Notes: generated from the sequence alone by a model not told the origin. A stretch of 64,000 bases of DNA from Bryobacteraceae bacterium (GCA_025056455.1 JANWVY010000010.1:88950-152949), one strand, 5' to 3'. Positions 36,544 to 46,289 are shown, counted from the stretch's first letter. Numbers and translations: made by a program.

Positions 36544-38154
36544 ATGAGCGGTTTCCTTCCTGATCTGCGAGCGCGCACAATTACGGCCTTGCGTGACAAT
36601 TCCGTTGACGTACTCATCCTCGGTGGCGGCATCAATGGCGCCGGCGTGTTGCGCGACCTTTGCTTACGGCGCGCCTCCGCCGGCCTCTCTCTTTCGATTG
36701 CCTTGGCCGAACAAAATCATTTCGCCTCGGCAACGTCAGGTAAGACCTCGCAGCTCATTCACGGCGGCCTGCGCTATCTGAAGTATCTGAAGTTCGCATT
36801 GGTCAAGGAATCCTTACGAGAACGAGCCGTTCTTCGCCGCATTGCTCCCCACCTTGTCGAACCCATCGCTTTTCTCCTGCCAATCTACAGCCGCCTCGAT
36901 AAGATGAAGTTTTTACTCGGGCTCACTTTGTATGATCAGCTAGCTGGCGACCAGAATATTTCCAAACACCGCGAAGTTAGTAAAACCGAACTCCGCCAGC
37001 TCGAGCCCAATTTAGACACCACCGAAGTCGTTGGCGGCGCGCTATTCTACGATTGCACTGTCCATGCGGCCCGCTTTGTTCTCGAGAACCTATTCGACGC
37101 CGCTGCCCATGGCGGTTATTTAGCAAACTATCTTCGGGCCACTCCCGTCGAGCGCCAGCCCGATGGATCCTGGCTAGTCGAATATCACGATCGTCTCGCC
37201 GATGAAAAGTTTCAGGGATATGCTCGTAAAATTATCAACGCCACAGGCGCTTGGAGCCAGCCGGGCGACAGAAAACCACGTCTCGTCCGCGGCTCTCATC
37301 TGATTTTCCCGCGACTCACTTCTGAAGATCACGCCATCGCCTACTTTGATGAGAACGGCCGCATCGTCTTCCTGATTCCGTGGGGAAGCGAAAGACAACT
37401 CACCTTGGTCGGCACGACCGACGTGGACCACAATGGCGACCCAGACCACGCGCGGATTAGCGAAGACGAAATCCGTTACTTAGTCAAAATTGTGCAGAAA
37501 CTCTACCCCAACGCTCCTAGCCATGCCCCAGTCGCAGCTTACTCCGCCTTGCGCCCGCTGGTTGACAACGAAGCCCACAACCCCACGGATGCTAGCCGGG
37601 AACATAAAATTTGGAACACACCGGATGGAATTCTCCATATCTTAGGTGGCAAATACACCACTTACCGCCAGATGAGCGAAGAAGCCTGCAACCTCTACTT
37701 TAAAGAGACTTCAACATTCCTTTCCATTCCTTGTAAGACCGCCAGCGAACCCCTAAACGGAAATTCTGATAAGGCTCTGGCGCGCTTGCGCTCCGAGGCC
37801 GCCGCGCTCGCCCAACGCCACCTCTTGGCGAAGGTCGAGGTCGATCGCCTGATTCGCGACTATGGCGTCCATACCCGCGACTTACTCGCCTTCCTCCCCA
37901 GCGAGGACTACGGTCCCATCTCCCGGGTTTTGTGCGCCAGGATGGATTACGCTGTCCAGCACGAAATGGCTCTTCGCTTGAGCGATTTCCTCTATGTCTC
38001 CACTCACCTCGGTTTTGAACGCACTTGGGACGCTCAATCGCTAGAGGTTTATGCCCAGCGGATGGGTTCCTTGTTGAATTGGAACTCAGCGCGCCAAGCT
38101 CGAGAAATCATGCAAGCTTTGGAAGTTTCTCGATGTCCTGGAACCGCGCCCTAA
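36544..38154 (+). CDS. glpD: Glycerol-3-phosphate dehydrogenase (FAD-dependent)
   Basis: 536 residues from the ATG at 36544; the frame is open back to 36202 inside the M48 gene without support. It oxidises glycerol 3-phosphate to dihydroxyacetone phosphate on the membrane, passing electrons to quinone. The dinucleotide fold motif ILGGGINGAGVLRDL is at about residues 24-38, followed by SATSGKTSQLIHGGLRYLK, the family signature. NATGAWSQ, TLVGTTDVDH and ILGGKYTTYRQMSEEA complete the FAD domains and the C-terminal helical domain is present. It overlaps the yihY-like gene by 22 bp, so the two are likely co-translated. No glycerol kinase or facilitator gene is nearby. Confidence 0.92.
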   Translation: MSGFLPDLRARTITALRDNSVDVLILGGGINGAGVLRDLCLRRASAGLSLSIALAEQNHFASATSGKTSQLIHGGLRYLKYLKFALVKESLRERAVLRRIAPHLVEPIAFLLPIYSRLDKMKFLLGLTLYDQLAGDQNISKHREVSKTELRQLEPNLDTTEVVGGALFYDCTVHAARFVLENLFDAAAHGGYLANYLRATPVERQPDGSWLVEYHDRLADEKFQGYARKIINATGAWSQPGDRKPRLVRGSHLIFPRLTSEDHAIAYFDENGRIVFLIPWGSERQLTLVGTTDVDHNGDPDHARISEDEIRYLVKIVQKLYPNAPSHAPVAAYSALRPLVDNEAHNPTDASREHKIWNTPDGILHILGGKYTTYRQMSEEACNLYFKETSTFLSIPCKTASEPLNGNSDKALARLRSEAAALAQRHLLAKVEVDRLIRDYGVHTRDLLAFLPSEDYGPISRVLCARMDYAVQHEMALRLSDFLYVSTHLGFERTWDAQSLEVYAQRMGSLLNWNSARQAREIMQALEVSRCPGTAP

Positions 38155-39068
38155 ACCAGGCCCGCTCTCCCTCCGCACCCGCGTGGTGGCTGCTCAAGCG
38201 GTCCTTGATCCGCTGCTACCAGGAGGGATGGTTTGGAATTGCCAAAGCAGCAGCCTACTCCGGCCTTCTTTCCTTCATCCCCGTACTGACAGCCACGGCC
38301 GCTTTGCTTGTTCAATTGAATGCCGAACGAGTTTCCCAGATCATCTCTAGGTTTCTTGTAATTGCAGTTCCTCCAGGCACCGAAGATTTTGTTCGTTACA
38401 GTTTCACCATCCGCGGCGAAAGACCCTTCAGCGTCCTGATTGTTGCGTTGCTGGTTTCTGTTTGGGCCGCAAGCGGCTTGATGACTACCCTGATAGAGGG
38501 CTTTCACGCAGCTTACCAAATCCCAGTGAGCCGGCCCTTCTTGCGCCAGCGATTGGTTGCCGTCCTGCTAGTGTTCATCGCCGCGGCCCCGGCCATTCTG
38601 GCGAGCGTTCTCATTGTGGCCGGCGATCACATCCTCGGCTGGCTCGCCCGTACACTTGGCCTCCTCGCCCATCATGAGACCCCGCGGGGTCCACTTCTGC
38701 TCGTTTCTCTTGGAATCCGCTACGGCTTTGCGGTGACGGCCGTCGTTGTCGCTGCCGCGGGACTGTTTTATTTCGGCCCCAACCGCAAACAAAGCTGGCG
38801 CAACCTCTGGCCCGGCGCGATCCTTGCCACCGCACTTTGGCTGCTCTCAACAGCTGGATTCGGCTGGTATGTCCGGCACATTGGGAATTACAACGTTCTC
38901 TACGGTGGCATCGGCGCTGCCATCGCCCTTCTGGTTTGGATGTATCTGCTTGCCCTTATCGCTCTCCTGGGCTGCGCTTATAACGCGGAACGCGAGCGCT
39001 TTTTCTCACTCCCCTCCACTCCAGCTCGGTCCACGCCGGCTCCTCTCTCCCCTGCATCCCTCCGATAA
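38133..39068 (+). CDS. YihY/BrkB-family inner-membrane protein
   Basis: 311 residues from the ATG at 38133 inside the end of glpD, preceded by GGAAG; the earlier start of this frame at 38025 is unsupported. It has six hydrophobic segments of the YihY/BrkB family: AKAAAYSGLLSFIPVLTATAAL, the PFSVLIVALLVSVWAASGLMTTLIEGFHAAY block, a block about AVLLVFIAAAPAILASVLIVAG, then VTAVVVAAAGLFYFGPNRKQSWRNLWPGAI, and NYNVLYGGIGAAIALLVWMYL. The proline-rich cytoplasmic tail (SLPSTPARSTPAPLSP) is short. Function of the family is unsettled. It ends directly at the stop of the convergent esterase gene. Confidence 0.88.
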   Translation: MSWNRALNQARSPSAPAWWLLKRSLIRCYQEGWFGIAKAAAYSGLLSFIPVLTATAALLVQLNAERVSQIISRFLVIAVPPGTEDFVRYSFTIRGERPFSVLIVALLVSVWAASGLMTTLIEGFHAAYQIPVSRPFLRQRLVAVLLVFIAAAPAILASVLIVAGDHILGWLARTLGLLAHHETPRGPLLLVSLGIRYGFAVTAVVVAAAGLFYFGPNRKQSWRNLWPGAILATALWLLSTAGFGWYVRHIGNYNVLYGGIGAAIALLVWMYLLALIALLGCAYNAERERFFSLPSTPARSTPAPLSPASLR

Positions 39069-40769
39069 CTAGTAACGCCAGCTCCGCAGATCAGCACCCG
39101 GAGGGTGATTGGCCTCCATACGCTTCAAAATCTTCTCTAAGTACATGGTGTTATACCTCAGCCGTGTAATGTAGTTGGGAAGAGAGGGATCTCCGTTCCA
39201 GCAATGCTCAAAACGGTCTCCGTACTTGACCTCGCCCTCATAAGCGGGATTCTTAGTCCGCTTCAAAAACTCCTCCATGAGATACACAGCATTATTGAGA
39301 TAATAATTGTCCATGTCTCCACAATAAATATGTAATTTACCTTTTAACAGAGGCCCTAGCTTACCCCAATCGCGCTCCAAGATATGTCGTAAATCATAAT
39401 TCTCTCTCCAGTAAGCGGCCACCGTAGGGTCAATTTCTCCCGTTTCCTTATTCCAGATCCGTTTCGGATAACCATCTGGCCCGACGGGAGAATAAACCGC
39501 CTCCCAGATATCGAATTGCTGCCCGCTGCGGCTGCGGGAACCAAGCGCTAACTCCATCTGATTCATGGACTGGATGGTTGCACTGACATGTCCTAACCAG
39601 TCTCGCTTGCCGGGGCGCGCTAGGCGCTGGTGCGGGCCCTCAACAAAATAAGCATTCTTGTCTTCATACAGATTCACGGTCATGAAAGCGCGAAAATCAA
39701 TCGGGTCCGGACACGCGCCGAAGGCGCCATTGAACTCCGTGGGATAAAAAATTTGGGCTGCCAGCGCTTCCCACCCTCCCGTAGAGCCGCCATACGTGAA
39801 TCTCGCCCAACCTTGGCCGATTCCACGGAAGCGTCGCTCAATTTCTGGCAGTAACTCGTACATAATGGCGTCGCCGTACGGACCTAAATTTGCGCTATTC
39901 ACTGCATAGGAGTCATCGTAGTAAGGATTGGCATGCTGAATCTCAACCACCAAAAACCGTGGGAAATCTTTACTAATCCACTTTTTATAAAATTCATGGC
40001 TTTCTTGCTGGATGATCCGGTTATAGCCCGATATCTTGAAGCGGTCACTATAATCCGGCTTCAAATTCGGGTCTGGTGGCTCCGGGCGAAAATTACTAAT
40101 ATCAGCTGGAAAGTGTCCGTGAAATAACATCAACGGATAGCGCGCGTTGGGATGCTCATCAAATCCATGAGGAAGTAAGACATGAGCCCCCAAATACATG
40201 GGACGTCCCCAAAACTTTGTCAGCCGCTCGCTCTGGATGCGAAGATGCCGGACATACTTCGTGTCCGCTGGCGGAGTAATGGGAGGGATCTCCTCGGTTA
40301 AGGCCAGCGCCAGGCGTGCGCCCCGGTTTACCTTCATTGCTAAGGGTTTGGAATATAGGTTGCCCGGCGCCCGGTTCCATTGCCGACCTTCGCCACGGTC
40401 CATGGGCAGTTTCACCACATGGCCATCAGCCCGGTGAAACGTCTCATAGATGTCCAGCACGGCCTGCACGAAGTATTCTCCCGGAGGAAGATCCGAAAGA
40501 CGCCGGATCGGATACCCGTACGCCTCGACACCAACCGCGCGCACAGAGCCCGGCCGCCAGTCCTCCACATCCACCCCAAAGACAATTTGCGTCTTCGGCG
40601 ATTCCTGAATCTGGAAGCGTGGCTCTTGGGAGGGATCGGTTGAAAATAACACCAGCAGCCTTCCATCCAGCGCTTTCGCCGCTTTTGCCGCAGGCAAGGT
40701 GACCATGACTTCAAGCGCCTCGAGCACTGGGGAAAAACAAACTAGCAGGGTCAACCAGCAAGTGAACAT
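39069..40769 (-). CDS. Secreted putative esterase (alpha/beta hydrolase fold)
   Basis: 566 residues if it starts at the ATG at 40769, which opens a hydrophobic leader (MFTCWLTLLVCFSPVLEALE); the longer frame back to 40919 would overlap the divergent gene. No ribosome site is obvious. The second half has an esterase-D-like alpha/beta fold: LGAHVLLPHGFDEHPNARYPLMLFHGH, the nucleophile elbow YGGSTGGWEA with Ser329, FGACPDPIDF, and HCWNGDPS near the end with a likely His. The first 200 residues are a beta-rich domain of unknown role. Proteins of this type occur in Acidobacteria next to sugar-ester degradation genes. Its substrate is unknown. Confidence 0.7.
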   Translation of the reverse strand: MFTCWLTLLVCFSPVLEALEVMVTLPAAKAAKALDGRLLVLFSTDPSQEPRFQIQESPKTQIVFGVDVEDWRPGSVRAVGVEAYGYPIRRLSDLPPGEYFVQAVLDIYETFHRADGHVVKLPMDRGEGRQWNRAPGNLYSKPLAMKVNRGARLALALTEEIPPITPPADTKYVRHLRIQSERLTKFWGRPMYLGAHVLLPHGFDEHPNARYPLMLFHGHFPADISNFRPEPPDPNLKPDYSDRFKISGYNRIIQQESHEFYKKWISKDFPRFLVVEIQHANPYYDDSYAVNSANLGPYGDAIMYELLPEIERRFRGIGQGWARFTYGGSTGGWEALAAQIFYPTEFNGAFGACPDPIDFRAFMTVNLYEDKNAYFVEGPHQRLARPGKRDWLGHVSATIQSMNQMELALGSRSRSGQQFDIWEAVYSPVGPDGYPKRIWNKETGEIDPTVAAYWRENYDLRHILERDWGKLGPLLKGKLHIYCGDMDNYYLNNAVYLMEEFLKRTKNPAYEGEVKYGDRFEHCWNGDPSLPNYITRLRYNTMYLEKILKRMEANHPPGADLRSWRY

Positions 40770-40882
40770 GGCAGCGAATGTAGCAAGCTTCTGCCGTCGC
40801 AGCCAAATTTCCAGTTTCCGAGAATCTCCTGGCCCCACCCCTCCTAGCCCCAGCCGAGACTCTCGCTCCCGCCACCAGTAAG

Positions 40883-42085
40883 ATGGGGAGCATGAACCGC
40901 CGTTCGTTTCTGCTCGCACCGGGACTGGCTTGGCCGCAGGCCAGCTCCCTGGGCGCTGCCTCCGACCGCAGACCTCGCGTCGCCATCATCATGAACGTCT
41001 ACTTTCCCAATTCGCATGCCGACGTCTTCGTAGGCCGTCTGCTCGAGGGTTACCGCCTCAATGGCGTTAGTCACCGCCCCCGTCTCAAAACCCTATCGTT
41101 CTTCTGCGATCAGTTTCCCAACAACGATATGGCGCGCGAGCAGGCTCAGGAGTACGGCGTGAAGCTGTTCCCTGACATACCCTCAGCCTTGCGTTTGGGA
41201 GGTCCCAAACTCGCCGTCGACGGGGTGGCCATTATCGGCGAGCATGGAGACTACCCCCGCACGCCGCGCGGCAACGTCATGTATCCTCGGGCTAAGTGGT
41301 TTGACGCTGTCGCCGAAGTGATGGAGCAGGACGGCCGCATCATTCCCATCTTTCATGACAAATACTTCGCCTACGAGTGGGCGGACGCCCTAAGAATCTA
41401 TAACCGGATTCAAGCTCTCAAGATCCCCTACTTTGGGGGCTCTTCGCTACCCCTAACTTGGCGCCGCCCTCCGCTTGAGTTCGCCCGCGGCGTTGAACTG
41501 GAGGAAGTGCTTGCCGTCAGCTTTTGCGACATTGAAGAACACGGCTATCACGCCCTAGAGTTGATGCAGGCCATGGCCGAGCGGCGGAAAGGCGGCGAAA
41601 CTGGTGTGGAAGCCGTGCGCTATGTTGAAGGCCCGCTTGTTTGGGAACTCGGCCAAAAGGGCGAATGGAGTGAGACCTTGCTCGAACTCGCTTTATCGCG
41701 CAAGATTCACAAAGGTCCTCCCACCGTGCCTGCCAGTCAGTGGCCCCAAGCTTGCCCCAAGCCTCAAGCCATCCTCATTCGCTACCGCGATGGACTCAAG
41801 GGAACCGTACTAAACCTCAACGGCCTGGCTCTCGATTATCTTTTCGCCGCCCGGGAACGCTCTGGCGCACTCCATTCCTCCTGCTTCTACATCCAGCTAT
41901 ACCTGCACAACCACTGGGGTTTTATGGTGCGCCACTTCGAAGAACTGGTGCTCACGCGAAAAACACAAATTCCTCCTGAACGCGTGCTCCTCTCAACAGG
42001 CCTAACGCTGTTCGGCTTGGAATCGCGGCTGCGCGGCGGCGGCTGGCTTTCTACGCCAGAGCTCGCCATTCGCTACATCGTCTGA
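40883..42085 (+). CDS. Exported protein of unknown function, conserved in Acidobacteria/Planctomycetes type genomes
   Basis: 400 residues. The start is uncertain between 40883 and the ATG at 40892 (MNRRSFLLAPGLAWPQASSLG, a short Tat-like leader with Arg-Arg). Conserved-looking blocks are RVAIIMNVYFPNSHADVFVGRLLEGY, DGVAIIGEHGDYPRTPRGNVMYPR, RIIPIFHDKYFAYEW, PYFGGSSLPLTWRRPPLE and FYIQLYLHNHW. The repeated Asp, His and Glu (GEHGDY, HDKYF) could form a metal site. I do not recognise a family with a known reaction. It is divergent from the esterase and converges with the FGE-like gene three bases beyond its stop. Confidence 0.6.
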   Translation: MGSMNRRSFLLAPGLAWPQASSLGAASDRRPRVAIIMNVYFPNSHADVFVGRLLEGYRLNGVSHRPRLKTLSFFCDQFPNNDMAREQAQEYGVKLFPDIPSALRLGGPKLAVDGVAIIGEHGDYPRTPRGNVMYPRAKWFDAVAEVMEQDGRIIPIFHDKYFAYEWADALRIYNRIQALKIPYFGGSSLPLTWRRPPLEFARGVELEEVLAVSFCDIEEHGYHALELMQAMAERRKGGETGVEAVRYVEGPLVWELGQKGEWSETLLELALSRKIHKGPPTVPASQWPQACPKPQAILIRYRDGLKGTVLNLNGLALDYLFAARERSGALHSSCFYIQLYLHNHWGFMVRHFEELVLTRKTQIPPERVLLSTGLTLFGLESRLRGGGWLSTPELAIRYIV

Positions 42086-42088
42086 GTC

Positions 42089-42868
42089 TTAATCTGAGGC
42101 TGGTTTCCGCAACACGGGCTTCACACACCGAAAACCAATGTTCGGACTCCGTTCCGCTGGTCGCGCCCAACTGCGGTAGGCGCACGTCAAGTACTTTTCG
42201 ACATCCGCCCACGACCCGCCTCGGATCACACGGTAGCGTCCGGTGGCGGGCCCTGTCGGATTGCGCGAAGGCGCCGTTGCGTAGTAGTTGCGATCGTACC
42301 AGTCCGCCGTCCACTCCCACACGTTTCCTGCCATATCGTACAGGCCGAATGGATTCGGTTTACACTGCCCAACAGCTTGGGGACCGTCCACAGCATTGAA
42401 GCGGGCGACTTCACTTGTGGGTTTGCTCTCCCCCCACCAAAACTTCGCCCCCTCCCGTAATCCGCGACAGGCCCTTTCCCATTCTGCTTCCGTGGGAAGG
42501 CGCTTCCCGGCCCAACGCGCGTAGGCCGAGGCGTCTTCCCAGCTCACGTTGACCACTGGATGATTTTCCTTTCCCGCCGGCACCCGCCCTTCGGGCCAGT
42601 GGTAGGGAGGGCGGTGCTTGGTCGCCTGAACAAAGACGGCGTACTCAGCGTTGGTCACCTCATGCGCATCCATGTAGAACGGATCCACATACACAGGACG
42701 GACCGGCCGGTCATCCATCAGCACTTCGGGCACCCACTTCAACCCGTCATCCGGCAAGGCGTAACTTCTGCCACGCAGGAACTCCCCTCCCGGAATGAAC
42801 ACCATCCCTGGCTCAGCGGCGAACGACAACCCCGCCAGCGCCGCGACCCACCACATTCGCCGACCCAT
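42089..42868 (-). CDS. SUMF1/FGE-family protein lacking both active-site cysteines
   Basis: 259 residues with a signal peptide (about 1-17). It has the formylglycine-generating-enzyme fold: PGGEFLRGR, MDAHEVTNAEYAVFV, NHPVVNVSWEDASAYARWAGKRLPTEAEWERACRG, PFGLYDMAGNVWEWTADWY, and RVIRGGSWADVEKYLTCAYRS with PNIGFRC. In true FGE the GGS is followed by the two catalytic cysteines; here those positions are Asp and Tyr, and only the structural Cys of CAYRS remains. So sulfatase activation is unlikely, and a binding or other enzyme role is more probable. The start overlaps the DUF1501 stop by one base, giving an operon with it. Confidence 0.8.
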   Translation of the reverse strand: MGRRMWWVAALAGLSFAAEPGMVFIPGGEFLRGRSYALPDDGLKWVPEVLMDDRPVRPVYVDPFYMDAHEVTNAEYAVFVQATKHRPPYHWPEGRVPAGKENHPVVNVSWEDASAYARWAGKRLPTEAEWERACRGLREGAKFWWGESKPTSEVARFNAVDGPQAVGQCKPNPFGLYDMAGNVWEWTADWYDRNYYATAPSRNPTGPATGRYRVIRGGSWADVEKYLTCAYRSWARPAERSPNIGFRCVKPVLRKPASD

Positions 42869-44256
42869 CAGCTGTAAAGCGTCGTAATCTCATCCGTGGG
42901 AATGTATCCGTGCGGACCTAGCGGATCCACATACGGATAGGCACGACCTGAAGGCGTGTTGCGTATCTCTTTCGTCCAATCGATGCCCAGAGCCGACAGC
43001 ATCGTGGCCACCACATTCTCAATCCGGGGCTGAACCTTGTGTTCCCATCCTGTTTCGAGCGCTTTTTCCCCTGCCGCGTCAGTCCGCCCGAGAATCCTGC
43101 CCGCCTTGACGCCCGCACCCGCAAAGAGAACCGGGAAACAAGGATTGAAGTGATCACGACCAGCCATGTTGTTCAGCGGGCCGGGAGTCCTACCAAATTC
43201 GCTCATCACCACAACGAGCGTTTCGTCGAGCAGCGTCTTCGAGGGATCCCGCGGCGAGGGCGTCGTCGAGAGGTCTTCGATCAGGCTCGATAGTGCGTTG
43301 TCCAGTTCTGCACAACAAACATAGTGATTCGACGCCGCACTGCGGTCCCAGATCTGCACGTGGTGATCCCAGTTGGGGTGACACAAATGAATGTAGTGCG
43401 TCCCGGCGTCTTGCGCGAGAACGTTGCGGGCGAGAATGGCGGAGATTCCCACCGGATTGTTCCCATAGCGTTGCCGGTCTGCATCGGTAATCTGGAAAGC
43501 AGCTGGCCAGCGCGGATCCGTAATCAGCCGGTGCGCCGTCTCATAAAAGTCCACATAGCCAGCCATTTCTCGCCCATAGCGGGACAGGCCCTTGTTGGCG
43601 TCACGCAACTTTGTCAGGAGCGTCCACCGTTGCTCCATCAACTCCACGGCCTTTTGATCCAGCGTGTTGCTTCGCACCGCTGACTCTGGGTTGATGTCAA
43701 CGACCGAAAACCGGGGTGGCAGAAAACCCGTCGAAAGCGCCCCCGCCGCCCCTTTCTCCAAATAAAAGGAAAGATAAATTGGAAACGTGTCTTGTTCGCG
43801 GCGCTGACTTTCAAGCTCCAGCGCGATTACTGAACCGATGGCCGGGATTTCCTTTGCGAACGCAAGATTCAGCTGCCGGCCCGTCTGCACGTAATATTGC
43901 CCGCGGAAATGAACCTCCTCATGGCTTTGGAGGGTCCGCACAATGGCGAACTTATCAATATGTTTGTGAAGCCGTGGAAACAACAGGTGCGAAAGATACA
44001 AATCGTCGCGCACCTTGCGCACATCAAGGTCTTTGGGCGTACCAGGAGTCTCCTTGAAATCCCAGGATTCCACCTGCGAAATGGCGCCGGAAACCTCATA
44101 AAACAGCACATTCCGCGCATTGCCTCTTGGCGTCACCTTTTTTTGGCCGGCCTGGATGCGTAGAGGCCAAACCCCTTCCACCGTCGCCCCGAGCAAACCG
44201 AGCCCGCCATAGCGCAGCAGTTCTCTGCGGCTTGGAAACAAATCGCCTACACGCAT
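42868..44256 (-). CDS. DUF1501 family secreted protein (alkaline-phosphatase-like superfamily)
   Basis: 462 residues with a twin-arginine-type leader (SRRELLRYGGLGLLGA). Family signatures: VLFYEVSGAISQVESWDFK, HEEVHFRGQYYVQTGR, DNALSSLIEDL, VVVMSEFGRTP and NNMAGRDHFNPCFPVLFAGAG. The superfamily relation to sulfatases and phosphatases suggests a hydrolytic metal centre in the SEFGRTP and GRDHF motifs. DUF1501 proteins pair with DUF1549/DUF1553 proteins, as here (44268-46142, 12 bp upstream), in Planctomycetes and Acidobacteria; the pair is thought to work on sulfated or complex glycans, but this is not proven. It is followed by the FGE-like gene. Confidence 0.85.
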   Translation of the reverse strand: MRVGDLFPSRRELLRYGGLGLLGATVEGVWPLRIQAGQKKVTPRGNARNVLFYEVSGAISQVESWDFKETPGTPKDLDVRKVRDDLYLSHLLFPRLHKHIDKFAIVRTLQSHEEVHFRGQYYVQTGRQLNLAFAKEIPAIGSVIALELESQRREQDTFPIYLSFYLEKGAAGALSTGFLPPRFSVVDINPESAVRSNTLDQKAVELMEQRWTLLTKLRDANKGLSRYGREMAGYVDFYETAHRLITDPRWPAAFQITDADRQRYGNNPVGISAILARNVLAQDAGTHYIHLCHPNWDHHVQIWDRSAASNHYVCCAELDNALSSLIEDLSTTPSPRDPSKTLLDETLVVVMSEFGRTPGPLNNMAGRDHFNPCFPVLFAGAGVKAGRILGRTDAAGEKALETGWEHKVQPRIENVVATMLSALGIDWTKEIRNTPSGRAYPYVDPLGPHGYIPTDEITTLYS

Positions 44257-44267
44257 AGACCCGCTCC

Positions 44268-46142
44268 TTACTTGTTAAACAAGAACTCGATACTGTTGAT
44301 GAGAGCCCACTGGAGATTCTGCGCACCTTCGGTGCGGTTGCGCCGAAGCTCCGCCAACGCGATCTCCTTCTCCTTCTCTGAGACCTCTCGCCCCAGAACC
44401 CCAAGAAACATCTCTTCTACTAGCCGCCCGTCATCCGCGTAGGTTTCTAACAGCTGCTGCACCCGGCTGTCATTCTTGGCCAGGACCCGGTCGTTCACCA
44501 CAGAAGACTGCATCAATAAGAGCGCTTGGAGAGGTGAGCCAACTGGCGGTTTCGGCGGGTTGCTACGGTTGGACTGACCGAACGTTTGCATAAAATAACG
44601 GACCTCGCCGCCTCCAGCCGGGCCGCTCATCTGCATCGCCATGGGCACTTTCTGGCCCCCATAGTTGAAGTTGCCCGGTCTACCCGTGGCCACAACAATC
44701 GAGTCATGCACTTCTTCGGCCGTCAGCTGGCGAACGAACTTGCGGGCATAGTAACGGGTGTAACTGTCCTTCCATTCGCCTTCGAAACGGGCCGAAAGTT
44801 GATACGCATTGGAATTGCAAATGGTCGCAATCAGACGCTTCAAACGGTAGCCGTTCCGGCGGAAATCATCGGCCAGGGCATTGAGTAGCTCCGGATGAGA
44901 GGCTTGCGGCTGCCATCCCTCGGGCGCCGTGTCATACCGCACAAGATCGAATTCATCATAAGGCTCGACGATCCCAAAGCCCATCAACCGAGACCAGAAC
45001 AGATTCGCGGTTGCTCGGGCAAATTGAGGGTGCGTGGTGAGCATGCGTCCCAGGGCTTCCCTCGGCGGCTCTCCTTGGCGAGGTTGCTCACCAGTCAGAA
45101 TGAACGCCGGTAAGGAAGGACCGCCGAAGCGGGGCACCCGGATCATGCTCTTCCCCTTGGAGTCATAGCCCGGGTTTTCATCGTCAATCATGAACTCGCC
45201 CGACTGCGGCTTGCCGTCCTCCCAGTACATCAAATAGCGGGAATTGCCCAAGAACGCCGCAAATTGATAAAAGTCTGAGCGCTTTCGCTGGCTTAACCAC
45301 AGATTGACCTTTTCTAAGTGGCCCCGGCCATCGTGACAGCTAATGCAAGAGAGATTGATTCCGAGAAAAGTCTTGGCATACAGCACGGCGAGCTCATCGT
45401 GTGTATCGAGCTGATGAACCATGCCGAAATCCTTACCGTCATCTGGCTGCGCTTTGCCCTGCACATGTTCGCGGGCAATCACATTCGACGCTGCAACGAC
45501 ATGATTCGATTTCGCCGAAGCGGCAATCAAATCTCGCACCACGTCGTCATAAGGCCGGTCGGCCCGGAGGTTCTCCTTCATCCAGTAATGAAAGAGGTTC
45601 TGGCCCCGGCCCATTTTGCCGTTCGCGCGGAATAAATCCATGAAAAAGTACGCCCACTTGTCGACAAAGGCTTCGCTGTTCAGTAGGCGGTCGATGAGCT
45701 TGCGCCGCTTTTCAGGGTCGGTGTCAGCAACGAAAGAGCGCACTTCTGACGCCGTGGGAATGCGGCCGGTGAGGTCGAGCGTCACCCGGCGCACGAATTC
45801 ATAATCGTTGGACAAGGGCGCGTGGGGAACGCCATCGCGCTTCATCTTCCCAAAAATGTGTTCATCGATGTAATTCCGTGGAGCCAGGGGTAGCCGGGCA
45901 ATTGCCCTCCCCGAGGGCGCCACTCGCTCCGTAAGCGCACCCACATCCTTGCTCTTCGGCGGCTCGAAGATCGGCGCGTGCGCCTCGGCAAAGCGGTCAG
46001 GGGACATCGCCTCCACTTGCGCCGCTTTGGCGCGCGGGGAACTTGACGCGAGCTGGCGAGAATCACTGGCTTGCAGTCCTAGACCGCCTCCCAGGGCGGC
46101 AAGGGCTACAACTTGAGCAGACAGGGCCCGGCACTTCAGCAT
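44268..46142 (-). CDS. DUF1549/DUF1553 (PSD1-type) secreted protein with a heme-like CxxCH
   Basis: 624 residues from the ATG at 46142, chosen because GAGGAGG precedes it by seven bases and it opens a hydrophobic leader. DUF1549 (about 90-300) has YEFVRRVTLDLTGRIPTASEV and KWAYFFMDLFRANGKMG, with the CISCHDG heme-binding-like motif near residue 270. DUF1553 (about 370-620) has MLTTHPQFARATANLFWSRLMG, HPELLNALADDF and LTAEEVHDSI. Members occur with DUF1501 proteins and may be c-type cytochrome-linked enzymes. It is the first gene of a minus-strand cluster with DUF1501 and the FGE-like gene. The 147 bp upstream hold nothing I can identify. Confidence 0.88.
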   Translation of the reverse strand: MLKCRALSAQVVALAALGGGLGLQASDSRQLASSSPRAKAAQVEAMSPDRFAEAHAPIFEPPKSKDVGALTERVAPSGRAIARLPLAPRNYIDEHIFGKMKRDGVPHAPLSNDYEFVRRVTLDLTGRIPTASEVRSFVADTDPEKRRKLIDRLLNSEAFVDKWAYFFMDLFRANGKMGRGQNLFHYWMKENLRADRPYDDVVRDLIAASAKSNHVVAASNVIAREHVQGKAQPDDGKDFGMVHQLDTHDELAVLYAKTFLGINLSCISCHDGRGHLEKVNLWLSQRKRSDFYQFAAFLGNSRYLMYWEDGKPQSGEFMIDDENPGYDSKGKSMIRVPRFGGPSLPAFILTGEQPRQGEPPREALGRMLTTHPQFARATANLFWSRLMGFGIVEPYDEFDLVRYDTAPEGWQPQASHPELLNALADDFRRNGYRLKRLIATICNSNAYQLSARFEGEWKDSYTRYYARKFVRQLTAEEVHDSIVVATGRPGNFNYGGQKVPMAMQMSGPAGGGEVRYFMQTFGQSNRSNPPKPPVGSPLQALLLMQSSVVNDRVLAKNDSRVQQLLETYADDGRLVEEMFLGVLGREVSEKEKEIALAELRRNRTEGAQNLQWALINSIEFLFNK

Positions 46143-46149
46143 GAGGCGA

Positions 46150-46156
46150 CCTCCTC
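46150..46156 (-). promoter_or_regulatory. Ribosome binding site for the DUF1549 protein
   Basis: GAGGAGG seven bases before the ATG at 46142; it decides against the longer frame from 46229. Confidence 0.7.
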
Positions 46157-46289
46157 GGAGTTGACGCCCAGCATTATATCCAAGGAAATCGCTGTTGTCT
46201 CGCCCCGCGGCGGCACCCCTGGGCCTCATCGCGACGCTCCAACAAAGGCCGTTACGGACCGTTTCGATGGACAGCCGGGCAAGACCGGC

